NCBI RefSeq assembly: GCF_019175385.1
Contig: NC_083339.1
Span: forward strand, 78,078,307 to 78,142,306
Length of the DNA: 64,000 nucleotides
DNA from: Lycium barbarum
Taxonomy: Eukaryota; Streptophyta; Magnoliopsida; Solanales; Solanaceae
Direction: 5' to 3'
The notes beneath the pieces were generated by a model, which was not told the origin of the DNA, searched no databases, and saw only the letters and a program-made list of their open reading frames with translations. This document shows, piece by piece, positions 21,366 to 34,700 of the stretch; position 1 is the stretch's first letter; each line of letters starts with the position of its first letter. A program made the translations under genes and the position numbers.

Positions 21366-24285
21366 TGTCACGACCCGACTAGGGGCCGTGACGAGTACCC
21401 GGTACTTGTACCGAGCACCCCTTATCTTGTCTCATATCCTTATTACTAAGTGGGCCGTATGACCTATACCATTTTTTTTTTCTGTTACTAAACATTAACA
21501 ATTGTAGCATAGTTATGAACATAGGCGAACAACCTTTACTAACACATTATGCATCGACTAGGACTGCTAAAAGTACAAAACATTTAACTGTACACATCTG
21601 TCTACGATCCTCTAGACATAATACACATATACACAAGAAGGGCCGAGCACTGTCACGCCCGAATATATATATATACACAAAATAGTACCAATAACAGTGG
21701 CTCCAGAATGACTGGAGCACTCTCTGTGAACCGCTGGTGAAGCTTCTAAGAACCGGACCCGTCTACCTGCTTACCTGCGCGGCATGAAACGCAGCGTCCA
21801 CAAGAAGGGACGTCAGTACGAATAGTGTACCGAGTATGTAAGGCATGAAAATAGTAAAGAGAGGAATATAAATTGGAACCAATACATAATGAAATCATAG
21901 GACATATAGAGCGATAATAGAGTAACCTGTACATGTATGTGCCACCCAGGGCAGATGCCATGCATGCTAAGCTGTGTTTTAAAAAAAACATTTCGTGTTC
22001 ATATATGAAAATAAAACATAATATATATTGCTGAGGCGTCGGCAGCCGATCCATTTAACCATGAATGTGTGTAAATATCCCGCGTCCGGGATGATATCAA
22101 GTCAAATACGGCTACATGTACCGTGTGTAACCCCGCGTCTATAGCGCTCTGCCCTGCTCCCTTCTGCCCCGTGTACCTATACATATATACATATATACCA
22201 TAGCATGCAAGCGAGCCCAAAAAGAAGCTATAACGTTATCGGAGTGACGTAACGTCGGTAGCCTCAGATTACATTATGAAATGGTCATGGTCGTCAGGTC
22301 TCACCTTGAGGGAACAACAGTTATAAGGCGAGACTATCCATAAAGGATAACATCGTGAGAGAACATAGAACAGGATCATAAGGTATCGTTTCATGTACTT
22401 TGGAATCTTTAATCATGGAATCATCATTGTCGTATTCATAATATGAAAATTTCCTTCCCTGACATCATCCATGTCATTGTAGAACATACTCATCGTAATT
22501 GACAAAAAAAACTTACTTTGCCACAGACTTTGTTTTGGGAAAATGCGGGCGTTTGGAAAACTTTTTGAGCTATTGGGAGAAGATCATACCTTACGGTCAA
22601 TAGATTGGTTAAACAACTATTGTTTAGTAGTCGGAATAGTAATCTAAAAGTTTCCCTTGATTATAGTACGGAAATAAGCTAAATGGAACAATATGAGGGA
22701 ATTTCGGAATAGTGGGCCCACCTCGGGTCAACCGGGGTGGCGTATCCAAATTGCATATAATAAGGTTCATGGAGTCACTTATGAAGGTTTTATCAAAATC
22801 CGCTTTCATTTGGCAAGTTATAGAAGTAGGGGCCATTGTTTCAACAAGATATGAAAAATTTAAGTCAATTCTATTGAATGAAAAAGGGTTAATTTCAATC
22901 TCGGGTTTCTAGGAATAGGATCATCCCCGAAGTTTGTATTCAACCCTATTATGTCTAAGACATGCCGAAGAAGGAAAGTGAGACCTTACATACCTCTTTC
23001 TGCTCCTTACGCTATTCCAAATTCACGTTGCAATTCCGTCAAAATCTGCAAATTGGTAACATTTACCCAAACTCTCATTAGGGTATTTAGAGTTGAAATC
23101 TTAAGGAAACACTTGGCTACCGAAATTTCGGCAGCACTTCCTCTGTAAGTATACCATCCCCAACATTCAACTTAGCCAAATTCTAATCAACCACAATCCG
23201 GGAATTCAAACCCGGCCAAACTATCAACGTAAATTCAACAACCACATTAGAATTTCCATATTTAAATCCAAGATATATTCCAACACTTCAATTAGCTTAC
23301 TGCTTCCTTCAAGACTTCCTAATTCCAATGAAACAACTACAACCTTATAATACATATATTCCAACAACATCATAGTAATATCATTACATGTCTTCCATAC
23401 AAGAACATTATTTTCAATTTACACACAAACTTCCAACTACTAATACTTCACCACGCTTATCAATTCTTTATATGCAATATAAAATCCACAACACAACAAC
23501 CAAAATACTAAATAAAACTTGCTCATCATTCCTTCATAATTCACCAATATACACGGCTATACATATAGTATACCACTCACGGCCACCACCCCTATATCCA
23601 TATTTTTCATGAACTTCACTCATTTTTGTATACTACATCATGCACAAACATCCATAACATAAAAAGGGAGTGAATTCTTACCTAGTTCCTTGATTCTTCA
23701 CTTGGCTAGAATTGACAACTTATATGAATATGTGTTTTTCTAGCTTCAATAACCACTCTACTTTGCTAAGGACTCTTCAATGGAGTGTTTGGATGGAAGA
23801 GAATAATTTTTGAAGAAAAATTTTCCAAAGGTCTTGTGGGTTTGGTCTTGGCCGAAATGGCCCTTGAAGGTTTTTCTCCTTCTTCTCTTCTTTGTGTTCT
23901 CTTGAAATTTCTAGAGAATTGTATGAATTAGATGACTATTAAGTCATCTTTTTAAGCTATCCATTTAATTCTCATATGGGCTTGGCCCATCAAGAAAGGT
24001 GGATGGCCAACCTTGACCCAAAAGATACAACCCACTTTTTTTTTGTATTTTGTAATTCTTGAAAAAAAATTATTTTTCAAATTTCAAATTTACCCTTAGC
24101 CTTCCTCCATATTTCTACGAGTCATATTGCAAATTTCCCTTTATGCCCTTGACCTTCCTCATTATTTCCACTTCTAAATTTTTCATAAGCAACTCATATG
24201 CCAAACAAAATAAAATATGGCCTTGCTTGTTGTCTTCCCGCAATTGTCTTGAATTATCCGATTACCCAAAATGCGGGATATAACA
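21366..24285 (-). mobile_element. Right (5') LTR of element E
   Basis: 2920 bp, termini identical in form to the left LTR. Differences between the two are unevenly spread: many in the first 1.5 kb of plus-strand coordinates, almost none across about 22,870-23,900, then several near the end. Confidence 0.93.
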
Positions 24286-25739
24286 TTTATCAAAAGCTAT
24301 CTCAAATTTTATCTACACGCATTCAAGTATATAACAGAAGCCGACAAGGCTGTATTTCGAAGTTAGATAATTTCCAGAAAAATTTCGGCAGAGTTTCCTT
24401 TGTTTTACAGACTATCCAAAATAACCCTGCGCACAGAAAATACCAACAGAAGACCACACAGGGCCAACGAAGCAATATTTAAACATATGCGGACCGGCCG
24501 CCGCGGCGAATGGGATCGCCCAAACACAACATAAGCACACATCTTTACAGAAAGACCCCAACCCACAAACATGTCCACAAACCTCTAAACAGACCGACAG
24601 AATCATATGACGGGACAGGGCCCCGCCGTACCCACGAACGAGAATATATATATACAGTAGTGACGGACTATACCAAAAGATGGGCTCTGGATAAGAGAGC
24701 ACTCCAAATAGCTGAATAAGATCCTAAGCGGACGGATCAGCAAACCTGTCGTCGGTACCTGCGCGGTATGAAAACGCAGCCCCCGAAGAAAGGGGGTCAG
24801 TACGAAATATGTACTGAATATGTAAAGCCTGAATTACAGAAACAAAATCATAACTGGTACAGAACGTATAGAAAGTAAACAGAAGACCCAAAGTATTAGA
24901 TACATATTTTCAAAACATGCATAGTGTATACAGAAACATATGTCATATCAAATCCGGCACCTACCAAGGGACTCGGAAGACAGAACGTGGCCACCCTCCC
25001 GACGCTGGTGCCACAACACAGAAGAATCAGAAAAGGGGGCCTAACCCCGCATCATAATATGTCATATCAGATGGCCATAGTAAATCATATCAGAACAAGC
25101 GTACATGGCACAGCATACTCCAGAAACCCATGTACGCGTATACCTGCCCCCTCACATCGAGGCACGGCGAACAATGCAAAGGATCACGCTTGACAACATA
25201 TCTTGGCCCGGGCTCAGTGCGGGAAATATTGGGGCATCCACGAATGGAGTAGTGAGAGACTAATGCAATTAAAATATCATAAATGTTTCCATAGACTCGA
25301 TGAGGCATATCAAAGACAAACCGATCCAATGAAGTCGGAAGGGATCATAGTAAATGAGTTTTGAGTGTCAAAACAATTTATCAGACTTAATGAAATATTT
25401 AAAACCATGTTTGTTAGGTAATGAGAATGGTAGTCAAAACATTTTGTTCAAATACCGTTCGAAAATAGGACTTAAGTACAATACGGGCAAAACCGGGAAT
25501 AGTGGGCCCACCTCGGGACAAGCAAAGCGGTGGGCTCAAATTACATATTTTAAACATATGGGGTCACCTACAAAGGTTCTACGGACGTTCTATGGCTTTC
25601 CAAGTAGTTTAGGGAAAGTTTGCATGATTTTCAAGAATACAAACCAAAAGGGCTCAATCTTACTAAAGGAAAAAGCGAGATTTTCAATTGCGGATTCCGA
25701 TGGGCAGAAAGTGTTTCGAGGCCCGAATCCGGTTCTAAT

Positions 25740-28700
25740 TGTTATGTCCCGTGTTTTCGTATAATTGGAAATCGAGAAATAATTAAGACTTGTGTGTTAT
25801 AAGGGAATATTTTGATTCTAGTTGATGTGACTATGTTGGTTATGAAATCATTAATGTTAAGACATTGGGGAAGGCCGAGGGTAAATTTGGAATTTTGGAA
25901 ATTAGTTTCGGGAATTACAAAACGGGACTTTTAATGAATTGGGCCAAGAAAAATTAGAACAAATTGAGGCCCAAAGTCTTGAAGGGAGCCGGCCAAGGCT
26001 TGGCCCATGATCCATTTTGAGTAGTCATGTGATTATCACATGACCTATAATTGGATATATACTAAGTCCCCCTTTGGAGTTATCAAGAACTAAATCAAAA
26101 CAAAAGAAAAAAATTGAAGAACACCCACCAAGGGCTCTCGGCCGAACCTAAGGAAAAGAAAAAAAAAATTCCCCAAGCCTTGTTGTGATCCAAAAATCAT
26201 AGTTTTCACATAGTTGTAAAGTACTCAAGACCCTCTTCAACGGGGTACAATTAGTTTGGAGAAAGGTGCGCGTTTGCGACAAGTCGGAAATTCAAGAAAA
26301 GGTAAGAATTTTGCCCCTCTAATGTTATGGAATTGTTGTGAATGTGTTAAGGATTGAGAATAGACGAGAATTCCGTCGTTTTGATGTGTGTGCAAAACCG
26401 TGGGTATATGTATATTTGATGTCATGGCCGTGTGCCCTAGGAAGAAGAAAGAAATGTGAATTGATCTTGTTTGATTTGTTCAATGTGTCGTTGTGACCTT
26501 TATGTCAAAAATGAACGTTTAAAGAATTGAATTGGCGTTGGAAAAGAATTTCGGATCATTACGGGAAAGTGTATACCTTTTGTATATTTGCGCATGTCAT
26601 TGTATATATATGATGTTAAAGACTTTAAATATGACTTATGGTTGATGTTAATGAATTTGGAATGAAACAATGCGAGTTAGAATGTTCGCCGTAAGTTTTG
26701 ATGTTTTGGATGAAATATGGAAAGTAATGAACTTCGGGAAATTTTGTATATTGTTTGGAGTGTAATTGGGATGGGTTTGGATAATCTTGAATGGGTGAAT
26801 GAATACAATAATGTGGGCGTAAGTTTGGAATTGTGAAGTTTGAATGAAAGTTGTCAACTTGTGTAGTAAGGTAGAACTTTGAAGTTAGAATGATTTGATT
26901 GTGATTTATGTTGCTTGTGATGTTTGGGTTGTTGTTGTTGATGTATTTTGAGCCGAGCTAAGTCTCTGGGGTGTTAGATTTATAGGGGAAATGCTGCCGA
27001 AATTTCGGTAGCCATGTATAGCCCAAAGATTAAGATGTTAACTTTCATGAATAGTAACTGGTAAAAGTGACCATTTGCAGTTTTTGGACGAAACGGGAAT
27101 TGAGATTTGACGAGCGTAAGGCGCAATCCAGGTATGTAAAGCTTACCTTTCCTTCTTTTGGCATGTCCTAGTTATACTAGGTCAAGATCGGACCCTCGGG
27201 GATAATTCTGCTCTTGGAAATCCGAGTTCAAGTTTGGGCACTATTCATTCAGCGCAATTGAAACCTATTCCTTACATTTGGTTGAAAGAATGTTCAAACC
27301 TTCATAACTTTTGCTATTGTGTCTGAATCTCTCCGAAACCTTCGTAGATGGCTTTATGGAGCCTAAAGTCTGTGATTTGTGTCCGCCGCCTCGATTTGAC
27401 TCAAGGTGGGCCCGCAAGCCCCGACGCTTCCCTTATTTGGTTTGTTTGGCTCATTTTCGTTCGATATGAAAAGTAATCATTTGCCTATGACTCAAAGGTC
27501 CGTTTGAAATTTCCTATATCGTTATTGAACGTTTTGCACTATGAATGACGTGAGATTTTCGGAAAATGATTTGTGAATTGCTTTTCAAAGGTTTTGCAGT
27601 TTGAAACTTCGTAACTTCCATATATATATTTTGATCGCCCTGACTCCTACCCTGAGCCTTCTGGCGTCGGTATATGCCTATATGTAATTATATGTCGAGT
27701 CTTATAAATTACTTTTGATATGCATATGGTTTCTGCACTACTCCGTTCGTGCCATTCGCTATGATTTCGTTCGTCGGTACCCGGGCCGGCTTTGTGATCG
27801 TGCGCGCTATACCATATTCGGAAGTATGATGTGTTACGGTTTCCGAGGCCTCGCCATAGGGCCGGTAACCGTCTATGGAGTTATGATGTGATATGGCAGT
27901 TGATATGTTCTGATGATGTGATATGTGTGTGATACGATTTGTCTGGAGACTGTACGGAGATTTGAAAAACTTCTGGAGTATGATGTGTTGTGGCACCAGC
28001 GTCGGGGGGTGACCACGTTCCTAAGCCCTGTACATGATTTTTATTTGCATTTGTACATTTATCTTCCGTACAGGTTTGATTTGCTACTTTGATGTTGTGT
28101 TTGTTCCTTCTGACTCCAGTTATGATTGGGATTTCTGTACATTCCACTTTACATACTCAGTACTTCTCCCGTACTGACCCCCCTGTTCTTCGGGGGGCTG
28201 CGTTTCATGCCCGCAGGTACAGAAGCTCGTTTGGGTGATCCTCCGGTTTAGGCTACCTATTCTGCTATTTTGGAGAGCTCCCCTTGATCCGGAGCTTAAC
28301 TTTTGGTACATACCTTTTGCTGTGTGTGGATTCTGTACATTTGTGGCTGTGTGGGTACGGCGGGGCCCTGTCCCGTCATATGTTCGTATGTTCTGTTTTG
28401 TTTTAGAGGCTTGTAGTCATATTTGTGGGTCGTGGGTCCGGTGTGTTCGTATGTGGTTCTGTTTTACGTTCTTAAGCGGCCCGTATGCTATTATGGCCAA
28501 GACGGCCCATAAGTTTGTACGTGTGTGTGTGTACATTTGGGCGATGTATATTCCGCCACCTTTCTGATTTTGATATGACTGTCCTGCACGGGCGACCGCT
28601 TAAGATAAGTGTTTGTTCAATGCTTGTGTGCCGTCTGCTATTAGTTTTCAGTTCGAATAACGTATGTTAAGTCCGAATGAGTCTGAATATGATGATCTGG

Positions 28701-28766
28701 TTTGGGAGTTTGTTTGGGGTGCCTAAGTAGGGTGCTAGTCGCGGCCCACGGGGTTGGGTCGTGACA
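25740..28766 (+). mobile_element. Solo LTR G1 (3027 bp)
   Basis: Starts TGTTATGTCCCGTGTTTTCG and ends GGGTTGGGTCGTGACA, flanked by the perfect duplication CTAAT (25735-25739, 28767-28771). It is inserted in G0. Landmarks: inverted repeat TCATGTGA-TTA-TCACATGA (about 26023) just before TATATACTA (26056-26063), AAG|GTAAGAATT (26302), CCGAAATTTCGG (about 26998), TTTGCAG (to 27080), CAG|GTATGT (27132), hairpin module (28157-28216). Confidence 0.92.
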
Positions 28767-30333
28767 CTAATACACTTAGGCATGCCAAAAGAAGGATCGG
28801 GTAGCTTTACATACCTTTTTGAGCTTTGCACGCCTATCCAAGCTCACTCCCCGTTTCGTCGAAAATCTGCAAATGGTCACATTTACCAATTGTGAGTTAT
28901 TGATGCCACGAATTCAACTTAACTCATATATGTGTACCGAAATTTCGGCAGCACCTCCCCTATACATATAGCACCCCCGAGAATTCAACTCGGTTCAAAA
29001 CCATCAACCACAACCCAACAACAAACATCAACAACAACAACAATCACTATAAACACAATATAACTTATTTAGCCATCTTTTCAATACAATGACATAACCT
29101 TCACTTTAACCTTAACTTTCCAACTAATCTCAATGATTTCACATTTATTATCAATCTAGATCACCACAACATAGTTTAGAAGCATTTCATATCGTTTCCT
29201 TAAATTATACACACGATATACATAATATACAAACTTTCCGCCAAAGTCATAACGCATTCGAAACTTCTAATCTTTGACTTACATATTCATAACATGATTC
29301 CATCTTCCAAATTCATCAATACCCATCATAATTTGCAACCTAATAACTTCATTTTCATAATGTCGTAAAATCATACTTAAGCGACATAAGTTTCTACATT
29401 CCATTTCAAATCAAACTCATATTGTTTTACTTTCATTTACATTGCAAACATCACAATAACACACTAACACACTAAGCAAACTTAATTCATTTCCATTCAA
29501 ACTCCAACACACCACACGGCCATGTGCTCTTTTTATCACTCCAACTCAATTCATTCCACTTTCATTTCCAATATGCATTTCACCACAATCACAACTAGAA
29601 TATAACACAAATTCAACACATTATGGCTATACAACATATACATACACACGGCCATACACTAATAACACACACCCACTTTGCAAACTTCCATTTCTCCATA
29701 CAATCAACACATTTCTACATACTACAACACAAACAAGACTCCATAACACAATAATAAGGGATGAATTCTTACCTTCTTACTCAATCTTCTTCACTTGACT
29801 ATATGATCAAGTTGATGAACCAAGGGCTCCTTCCTCCAAGACAACTACACCAAGTTGAGAAGGGACCTTGAATTAGTAGGAATTCAACAAGAGAAAAAAT
29901 TTTGGAGCAAGATTTTTGGTGGCTAATTTCTATGGCCAAACCCGAAACCCCTTTGTTTTTTTTGCTCTTGCTTTGCCTTGCTTTGTTATTTCTAATTTCT
30001 TGAACTTTCTTAAGGGTATGACTCATATAATTTTAACACATGGAAAGTTAATTAGGGCCATGGGTTTGGGCCATAGTTGGCCAGCCACCCTTCAAAATAA
30101 TGGGCCTAATTTGTTTCTCATTTTACAAGCCCAAAGACTTGTGAATCAAATTTTTGTAATTCCCGAAACTAATTTTCAAAATTCCAAAGTTGCCCTTAGT
30201 CTCCCTCGACACTTCCACATTAATATTCTTTCACAAACAACTCATGAGCTAAATGTAATCAATTATGACTTTATTTCATACAAGTCAAGGTTATTTCTAA
30301 TTTTCCAAATGTGCGAAAACACGGGATATAACA

Positions 30334-30925
30334 ACTTCAACTTAAAGAAACCTCCAACTTTGCAACAAAGGAGAAGAACTGGTCTCACAAGCAGCACGAG
30401 ATTGCCGGCACTTGATTTGTGTTGTTTTTCCTTTGTCTAGGTCTTGGATCATGAGAAAAATTTCGGAGAAGGTCTATGGGTGCTTAGGGTCTAGAGAAAA
30501 TGAAAAACAAAACTGAATGAAAATGAGCAGTAGGCGTCACATATATATTTGGATATTTCCACCTTCTCAAGTGGATCCGAAAGGGGCTGACTGCGCAGTC
30601 CCATGAAAACTCGAATATCTCTCTACACTGTTGTCATATTAATGAACAGTTTAATGAATTGAAAACTAGACTCGTACTCCTTCTATATGGTGGGTGGATC
30701 TCCTAATAACTCCAAGTATATTGGAAGAAAATCTCAGTGACATTAGAACCAAAGTTCAGTAAAATTATGAACGTAACTTGCGATGACCTTTGCCAACATT
30801 TGTTTTACAACTTCCTTGACTTCAGGGCTTATCAACCGACAATTGTATGATTAAAATACTTCATAAAAAGACCCTCTTATCATATTAAGAACTTTTATTA
30901 TTACCCCGAATTATGGGCTATTACA
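30334..30925 (-). mobile_element. LTR L, right half (LTR start)
   Basis: The minus strand begins TGTAATAGCCCATAATTCGG at 30925. It continues the LTR interrupted at 15979. Includes a small palindrome GACTGCGCAGTC (about 30588-30599). Confidence 0.65.
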
Positions 30926-31365
30926 AACCACTTTCAAATGCTCATGAGATATAAAGCATGAATATGACATGCACAACAATAAGCAATCAAGATAAGATAT
31001 AATGATTTAATCTTTAGCTCTTTTTCACTTTTAAACGAGTATTTAGGAGTGATGAGAAATATAATCACAAATGAGGCAGGTAATAAGCATAGAAGAATTA
31101 AATAAGGGACCTCATATCCTAATCACAAACACAATCAATCTACGCTATCAACTAATGCCTAAAGCATGGTATTCAAACCAGGCTATACAATGGAAATTGC
31201 ACAAGTACCCATATCATGCCACTGATACCCAATACAAGTGTTCATTACCTCATAAGCATCGGGACCCCCTTTAGTTACCCCATTATCACGTCTTACTAAT
31301 CCAATTATACCAACCACAAAGTTTTAATTAAGGCCAAAAAGTCTCAACTTGCCTGAATTAAAGGC
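30926..31365. other. Unassigned stretch, no gene seen
   Basis: AT-rich sequence flanking LTR L. No protein motif, LTR terminus or RNA gene was recognised on either strand. Confidence 0.5.
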
Positions 31366-31512
31366 TAGTACACCACCGCAGTTTCAGAGGCCACAGTATG
31401 ATCAATCTGTTTATTTTGGGCCAGGACAGTGTTCGCAGGTGTCGGGTTTGGAGTACTGTGGAGATTCTAGTCAGATGAGACCACCCGTGCCTCATTATGA
31501 TCGGTGCGGTTA
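31366..31512 (+). pseudogene. gag: Small gag fragment, plus strand
   Basis: The frame reads PPQFQRPQYDQSVYFGPG ... RPPVPHYDRCG and then a stop. This is like the Gln/Pro/Ser-rich linker before the zinc knuckles of Tekay-type gag. It opposes element I and abuts a 30-bp stub of I's 3' LTR, so a deletion joined them. Confidence 0.6.
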
Positions 31513-31542
31513 GGGGTGTACAAAGTAAACCGAGGTGTAACA

Positions 31543-31580
31543 CTCTTCCCCCCTTTTTGGAACATTCATCCTCGAATGTT
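31543..31580 (-). promoter_or_regulatory. Polypurine tract and adjacent inverted repeat of element I
   Basis: The minus strand reads AACATTCG-AGGA-TGAATGTT (31561-31580), then an A4G6-type purine tract, then the LTR start. Confidence 0.8.
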
Positions 31581-31700
31581 AAACACTCGGGATTCTACGA
31601 AAATTTTGCCAGAGTTTCCCCTGTAATTTGACACTACCAACCTGTCACAACAACCCATAATATCATCGCCTCACAGGGCTTCACCACAACATCGACATAT

Positions 31701-34700
31701 TCATGGCCACACGTGACCAAAAGCATGAAAAAAAATAAGCATACATACCTCATATCGTCGGCGTTTCGTCTTGGATCTCTCCCGGGGGTTGGAATAAGCG
31801 TGGTACTTGGACTTCATACTCTCTTCCGCTTCCCAAGTCATTTCTTCCCGATTGTTGTTTCGCCACAATACTTTGACTGACGCTACCTCTTTATTTTGAA
31901 GCTTTCGCACTTGCCTATCTAGGATGGCAATAGGCACTTCTTCATAGGTTAGATTTTCCGTTATTTGCGCATCGGCTATCGAGACAATATTGGTGGGATC
32001 TCCAATGCACTTGCGGAGCATCGAAACGTGGAAAACTGGGTGGAATGATTCATCCTCCGAAGGTAAATCCAATTCATAGGCTACCTGACCCACCTTGCGA
32101 ATGATTTTATAGGGTCCAATGTATCTGGGACTTAGCTTCCCTTTCTTACCAAATCTCATCACCCCTTTCATGGGTGACACTTTCAAAAATACCCAATCAT
32201 TAATTTGAAATTCCAAGTCTCGTCGGCGGTTGTCCGCATAGGTCTTTTGGCGACTTTGAGCTGTCAACAACCGATCTTGGATCACCTTAACTTTTTCTAT
32301 TGCTTGTTCGATCAATTCAGGGCCCACTAATTGTGCTTCCATATAAAGATTCATATGGAGCCATTTGTATACTTGAATGGTAGCTATTGTTGTATGCAAA
32401 CTCAATAAGGGGTAAGTGGTCAGCCCAGCTGCCACCGAAATCCAAAACACACGCCCGTAGCATATCTTCTAAAGTTTGAATGGTACGCTCGGCCTTCCCA
32501 TCAGTTTGCGGATGAAATGCTGTGCTAAACTTCACTTCCGTGCCCAAACCTTCTTGAAAAGATTTCTAGAACTTATTTGTATACTGTGCTCCTCTATCTG
32601 TGATAATAGATAATGGGATTCCATGGAGTCGCACAATTTCTTTGAGATACAACCTTGCATAGTCTTCCGCTGAGTACGTGGTCCTAACTGGAAGAAAATG
32701 GGCTGCTTTCGTCAGCCTATCCACGATCACCCATATAGAGTCATGCCTGCCACGGGAACGAGGAAATCCCATGATGAAATCCATGTTGATCACTTCCCAT
32801 TTCCAGGTGGGTATCTTTATTGCTTGTAATAAGCTTCCTTGCTTCTGATGTTCAACTTTTACTTGTTGGCAATTTGGGCATTGTGCTACAAATTCGACTA
32901 TATCTTTCTTCATGCCATCCCACCAATATATCATCTTGAGATCATGATACATTTTGGTCACACCTGGGTGAATAGAGTATCGTGAACAATGTGCTTCTTC
33001 TAGAATTCGTCGGTGCAATTCCGCCGCATTCGACACACATAGCCTACCTCGGTATCTGAGAATTCCATCAATAGAAACTTCAAACGAAGACTTTTCTTTC
33101 CCGTAAGATGCATCTCTATAATGACATAACTGAGGATATTCATACTGTCGTTCTCTCACTTCCATATCCAAGGACGAGGTTGTGGAATCATTGATACTAA
33201 TCCCTGCATCACCCGAATCCATTACATGCACTCCCAGATTAGCTAATCGGTGAAGTTCTTGAACCATCTCTTTCCTTTCCGGAGGGACTTCACATAAATT
33301 TCCCATTGATCGGCGGCTAAGCACATCGGCTACTACATTCGCCTTCCCGAGGTGGTATAAAATGTTAACATCATAGTCTTTTAATAATTCTAACCACCGC
33401 CTATGTCGCAGGTTCAACTCCTTTTGCTTGAAGATGTACTGAAGACTTTTGTGATCTGTATAGATATCAACGTGCACACCATATAAATAATGTCTCCACA
33501 TTTTTAAGGCATGAATGACCGTAGCTAGTTCGAGGTCATGAGTTGGGTAATTCTTTTCATGTTTCCACAATTGCCTCGAAGCATATGCAATGACCTTACC
33601 ACGCTGCATCAATAAGCATCCCAATCTGACACCGAAAGCGTCACAGTAAACAACATAACCATCTGACCCTTCTGGAAGTATTAAAACTAGAGCTGAGGTC
33701 AATCTGTCCTTCAACTCCTGGAAGCTGTGCTCACAAGCATCGTCCCATTGAAATTTAGCTAACTTCTGGGTTAGCTTCGTCAATGGGACTGAAATAGATG
33801 AAAAACCCTCTACAAATCTTCGATAATAACCTGCCAAACCCAGAAAACTACAAACTTCTGTAGGCGTCGTAGGCCTTGGCCAAGTCTTCACAGCATTAAT
33901 TTTCTGAGTGTCGACTCGAATGCCATCATCTGAAATAACATGGCCCAGAAATGTCACAGAATTTAGCCAGAACTCGCACTTTGAAAACTTCGCATATAAT
34001 TTCCGGGCTCGAAGAATGCCAAGAACAATTCGCAAATGATCTGCATGTTCTGATTCTATGCGAGAGTACACCAGAATATCATCGATAAACACTATCACGA
34101 AGGAATCCAAGAGTGGCCTGAATACATTTATCATCAAGTTCATAAATACAGTCGGAGCATTAGTAAACTCGAATGACATTACTCGGAATTCATAGTGGCC
34201 ATATCTCGTTCTGAAAGCTATTTTAGGAATATCTACTTCTCTAACTCTCACTTGATGATAACCCGACCTCAAATCTATTATGGAAAACCACTTGGCACCT
34301 TGTAGTTGATCGAACAAGTCATCAATTCTGGGAAGAGGATATTTGTTCTTTATCGTCACTTTGTTCAGTTGCCTATAATCAATGCACATTCGTAGGGAAT
34401 CATCTTTCTTTCTCATAAACAAGACCGGTGCTCCCCACGGTGATGAACTGGGTCTAATAAATCCCTTCTCAAGCAAGTCCTTCAACTGCGCCTTTAGCTC
34501 CTTTAATTCTGCCGGGGCCATTCGATAAAGAGGAATAAAAATAGGCTTGGTGTCCGGCAACACATCAATGGCGAAGTCAATCTCTCTTTCTTGTGGAAGG
34601 CCTGGAAGTTCGTCTGGAAACACATCTGGGAATTCATTCACTACCGGAACTGACTGGAAAGTTGGCGGCTTTGCCTCGGTATCATTAACCCGGACTAAGT

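Larger units (their letters stand above)
16042..24285 (-). mobile_element. Element E: complete gag-only non-autonomous retrotransposon (8244 bp)
   Basis: Both LTRs, primer-binding site and polypurine tract are present, and the element is flanked by the perfect duplication TTTAT (16037-16041 and 24286-24290). The interior is only 2.4 kb: leader, one gag-derived frame, then about 1.1 kb without coding signal. Protease beyond its first residues, RT, RNase H and integrase are absent. By eye the LTRs differ at roughly 30-35 substitutions in 2.92 kb (about 1%), so insertion was recent. It would have needed pol from a related element. Confidence 0.93.
15980..30333 (-). mobile_element. Solo LTR G0, interrupted by element E and solo LTR G1
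   Basis: On the plus strand it starts TGTCACGACCCAACC (15980) and ends ACACGGGATATAACA (30333). Its three pieces are 15980-16041, 24291-25739 and 28772-30333, about 3.07 kb in all, close to the 3.03 and 2.89 kb of G1 and G2, which belong to the same family in plus orientation. It carries the CCGAAATTTCGG palindrome (about 28938), a donor-like site near 29773 and the GACGGGACAGGGCCCCGC hairpin (24610). There is no internal domain, so it is a solo LTR made by LTR-LTR recombination. Confidence 0.8.

Noticed and set aside
29916..30440. 174-codon plus-strand frame
   Set aside because: It is the complement of LTR G0 and crosses the LTR boundary at 30333, so it is a chance frame.
30926..31365. Possible host intergenic sequence or gene fragment
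   Set aside because: Nothing in it supports a gene, and with repeats on both sides a decayed element is equally likely.
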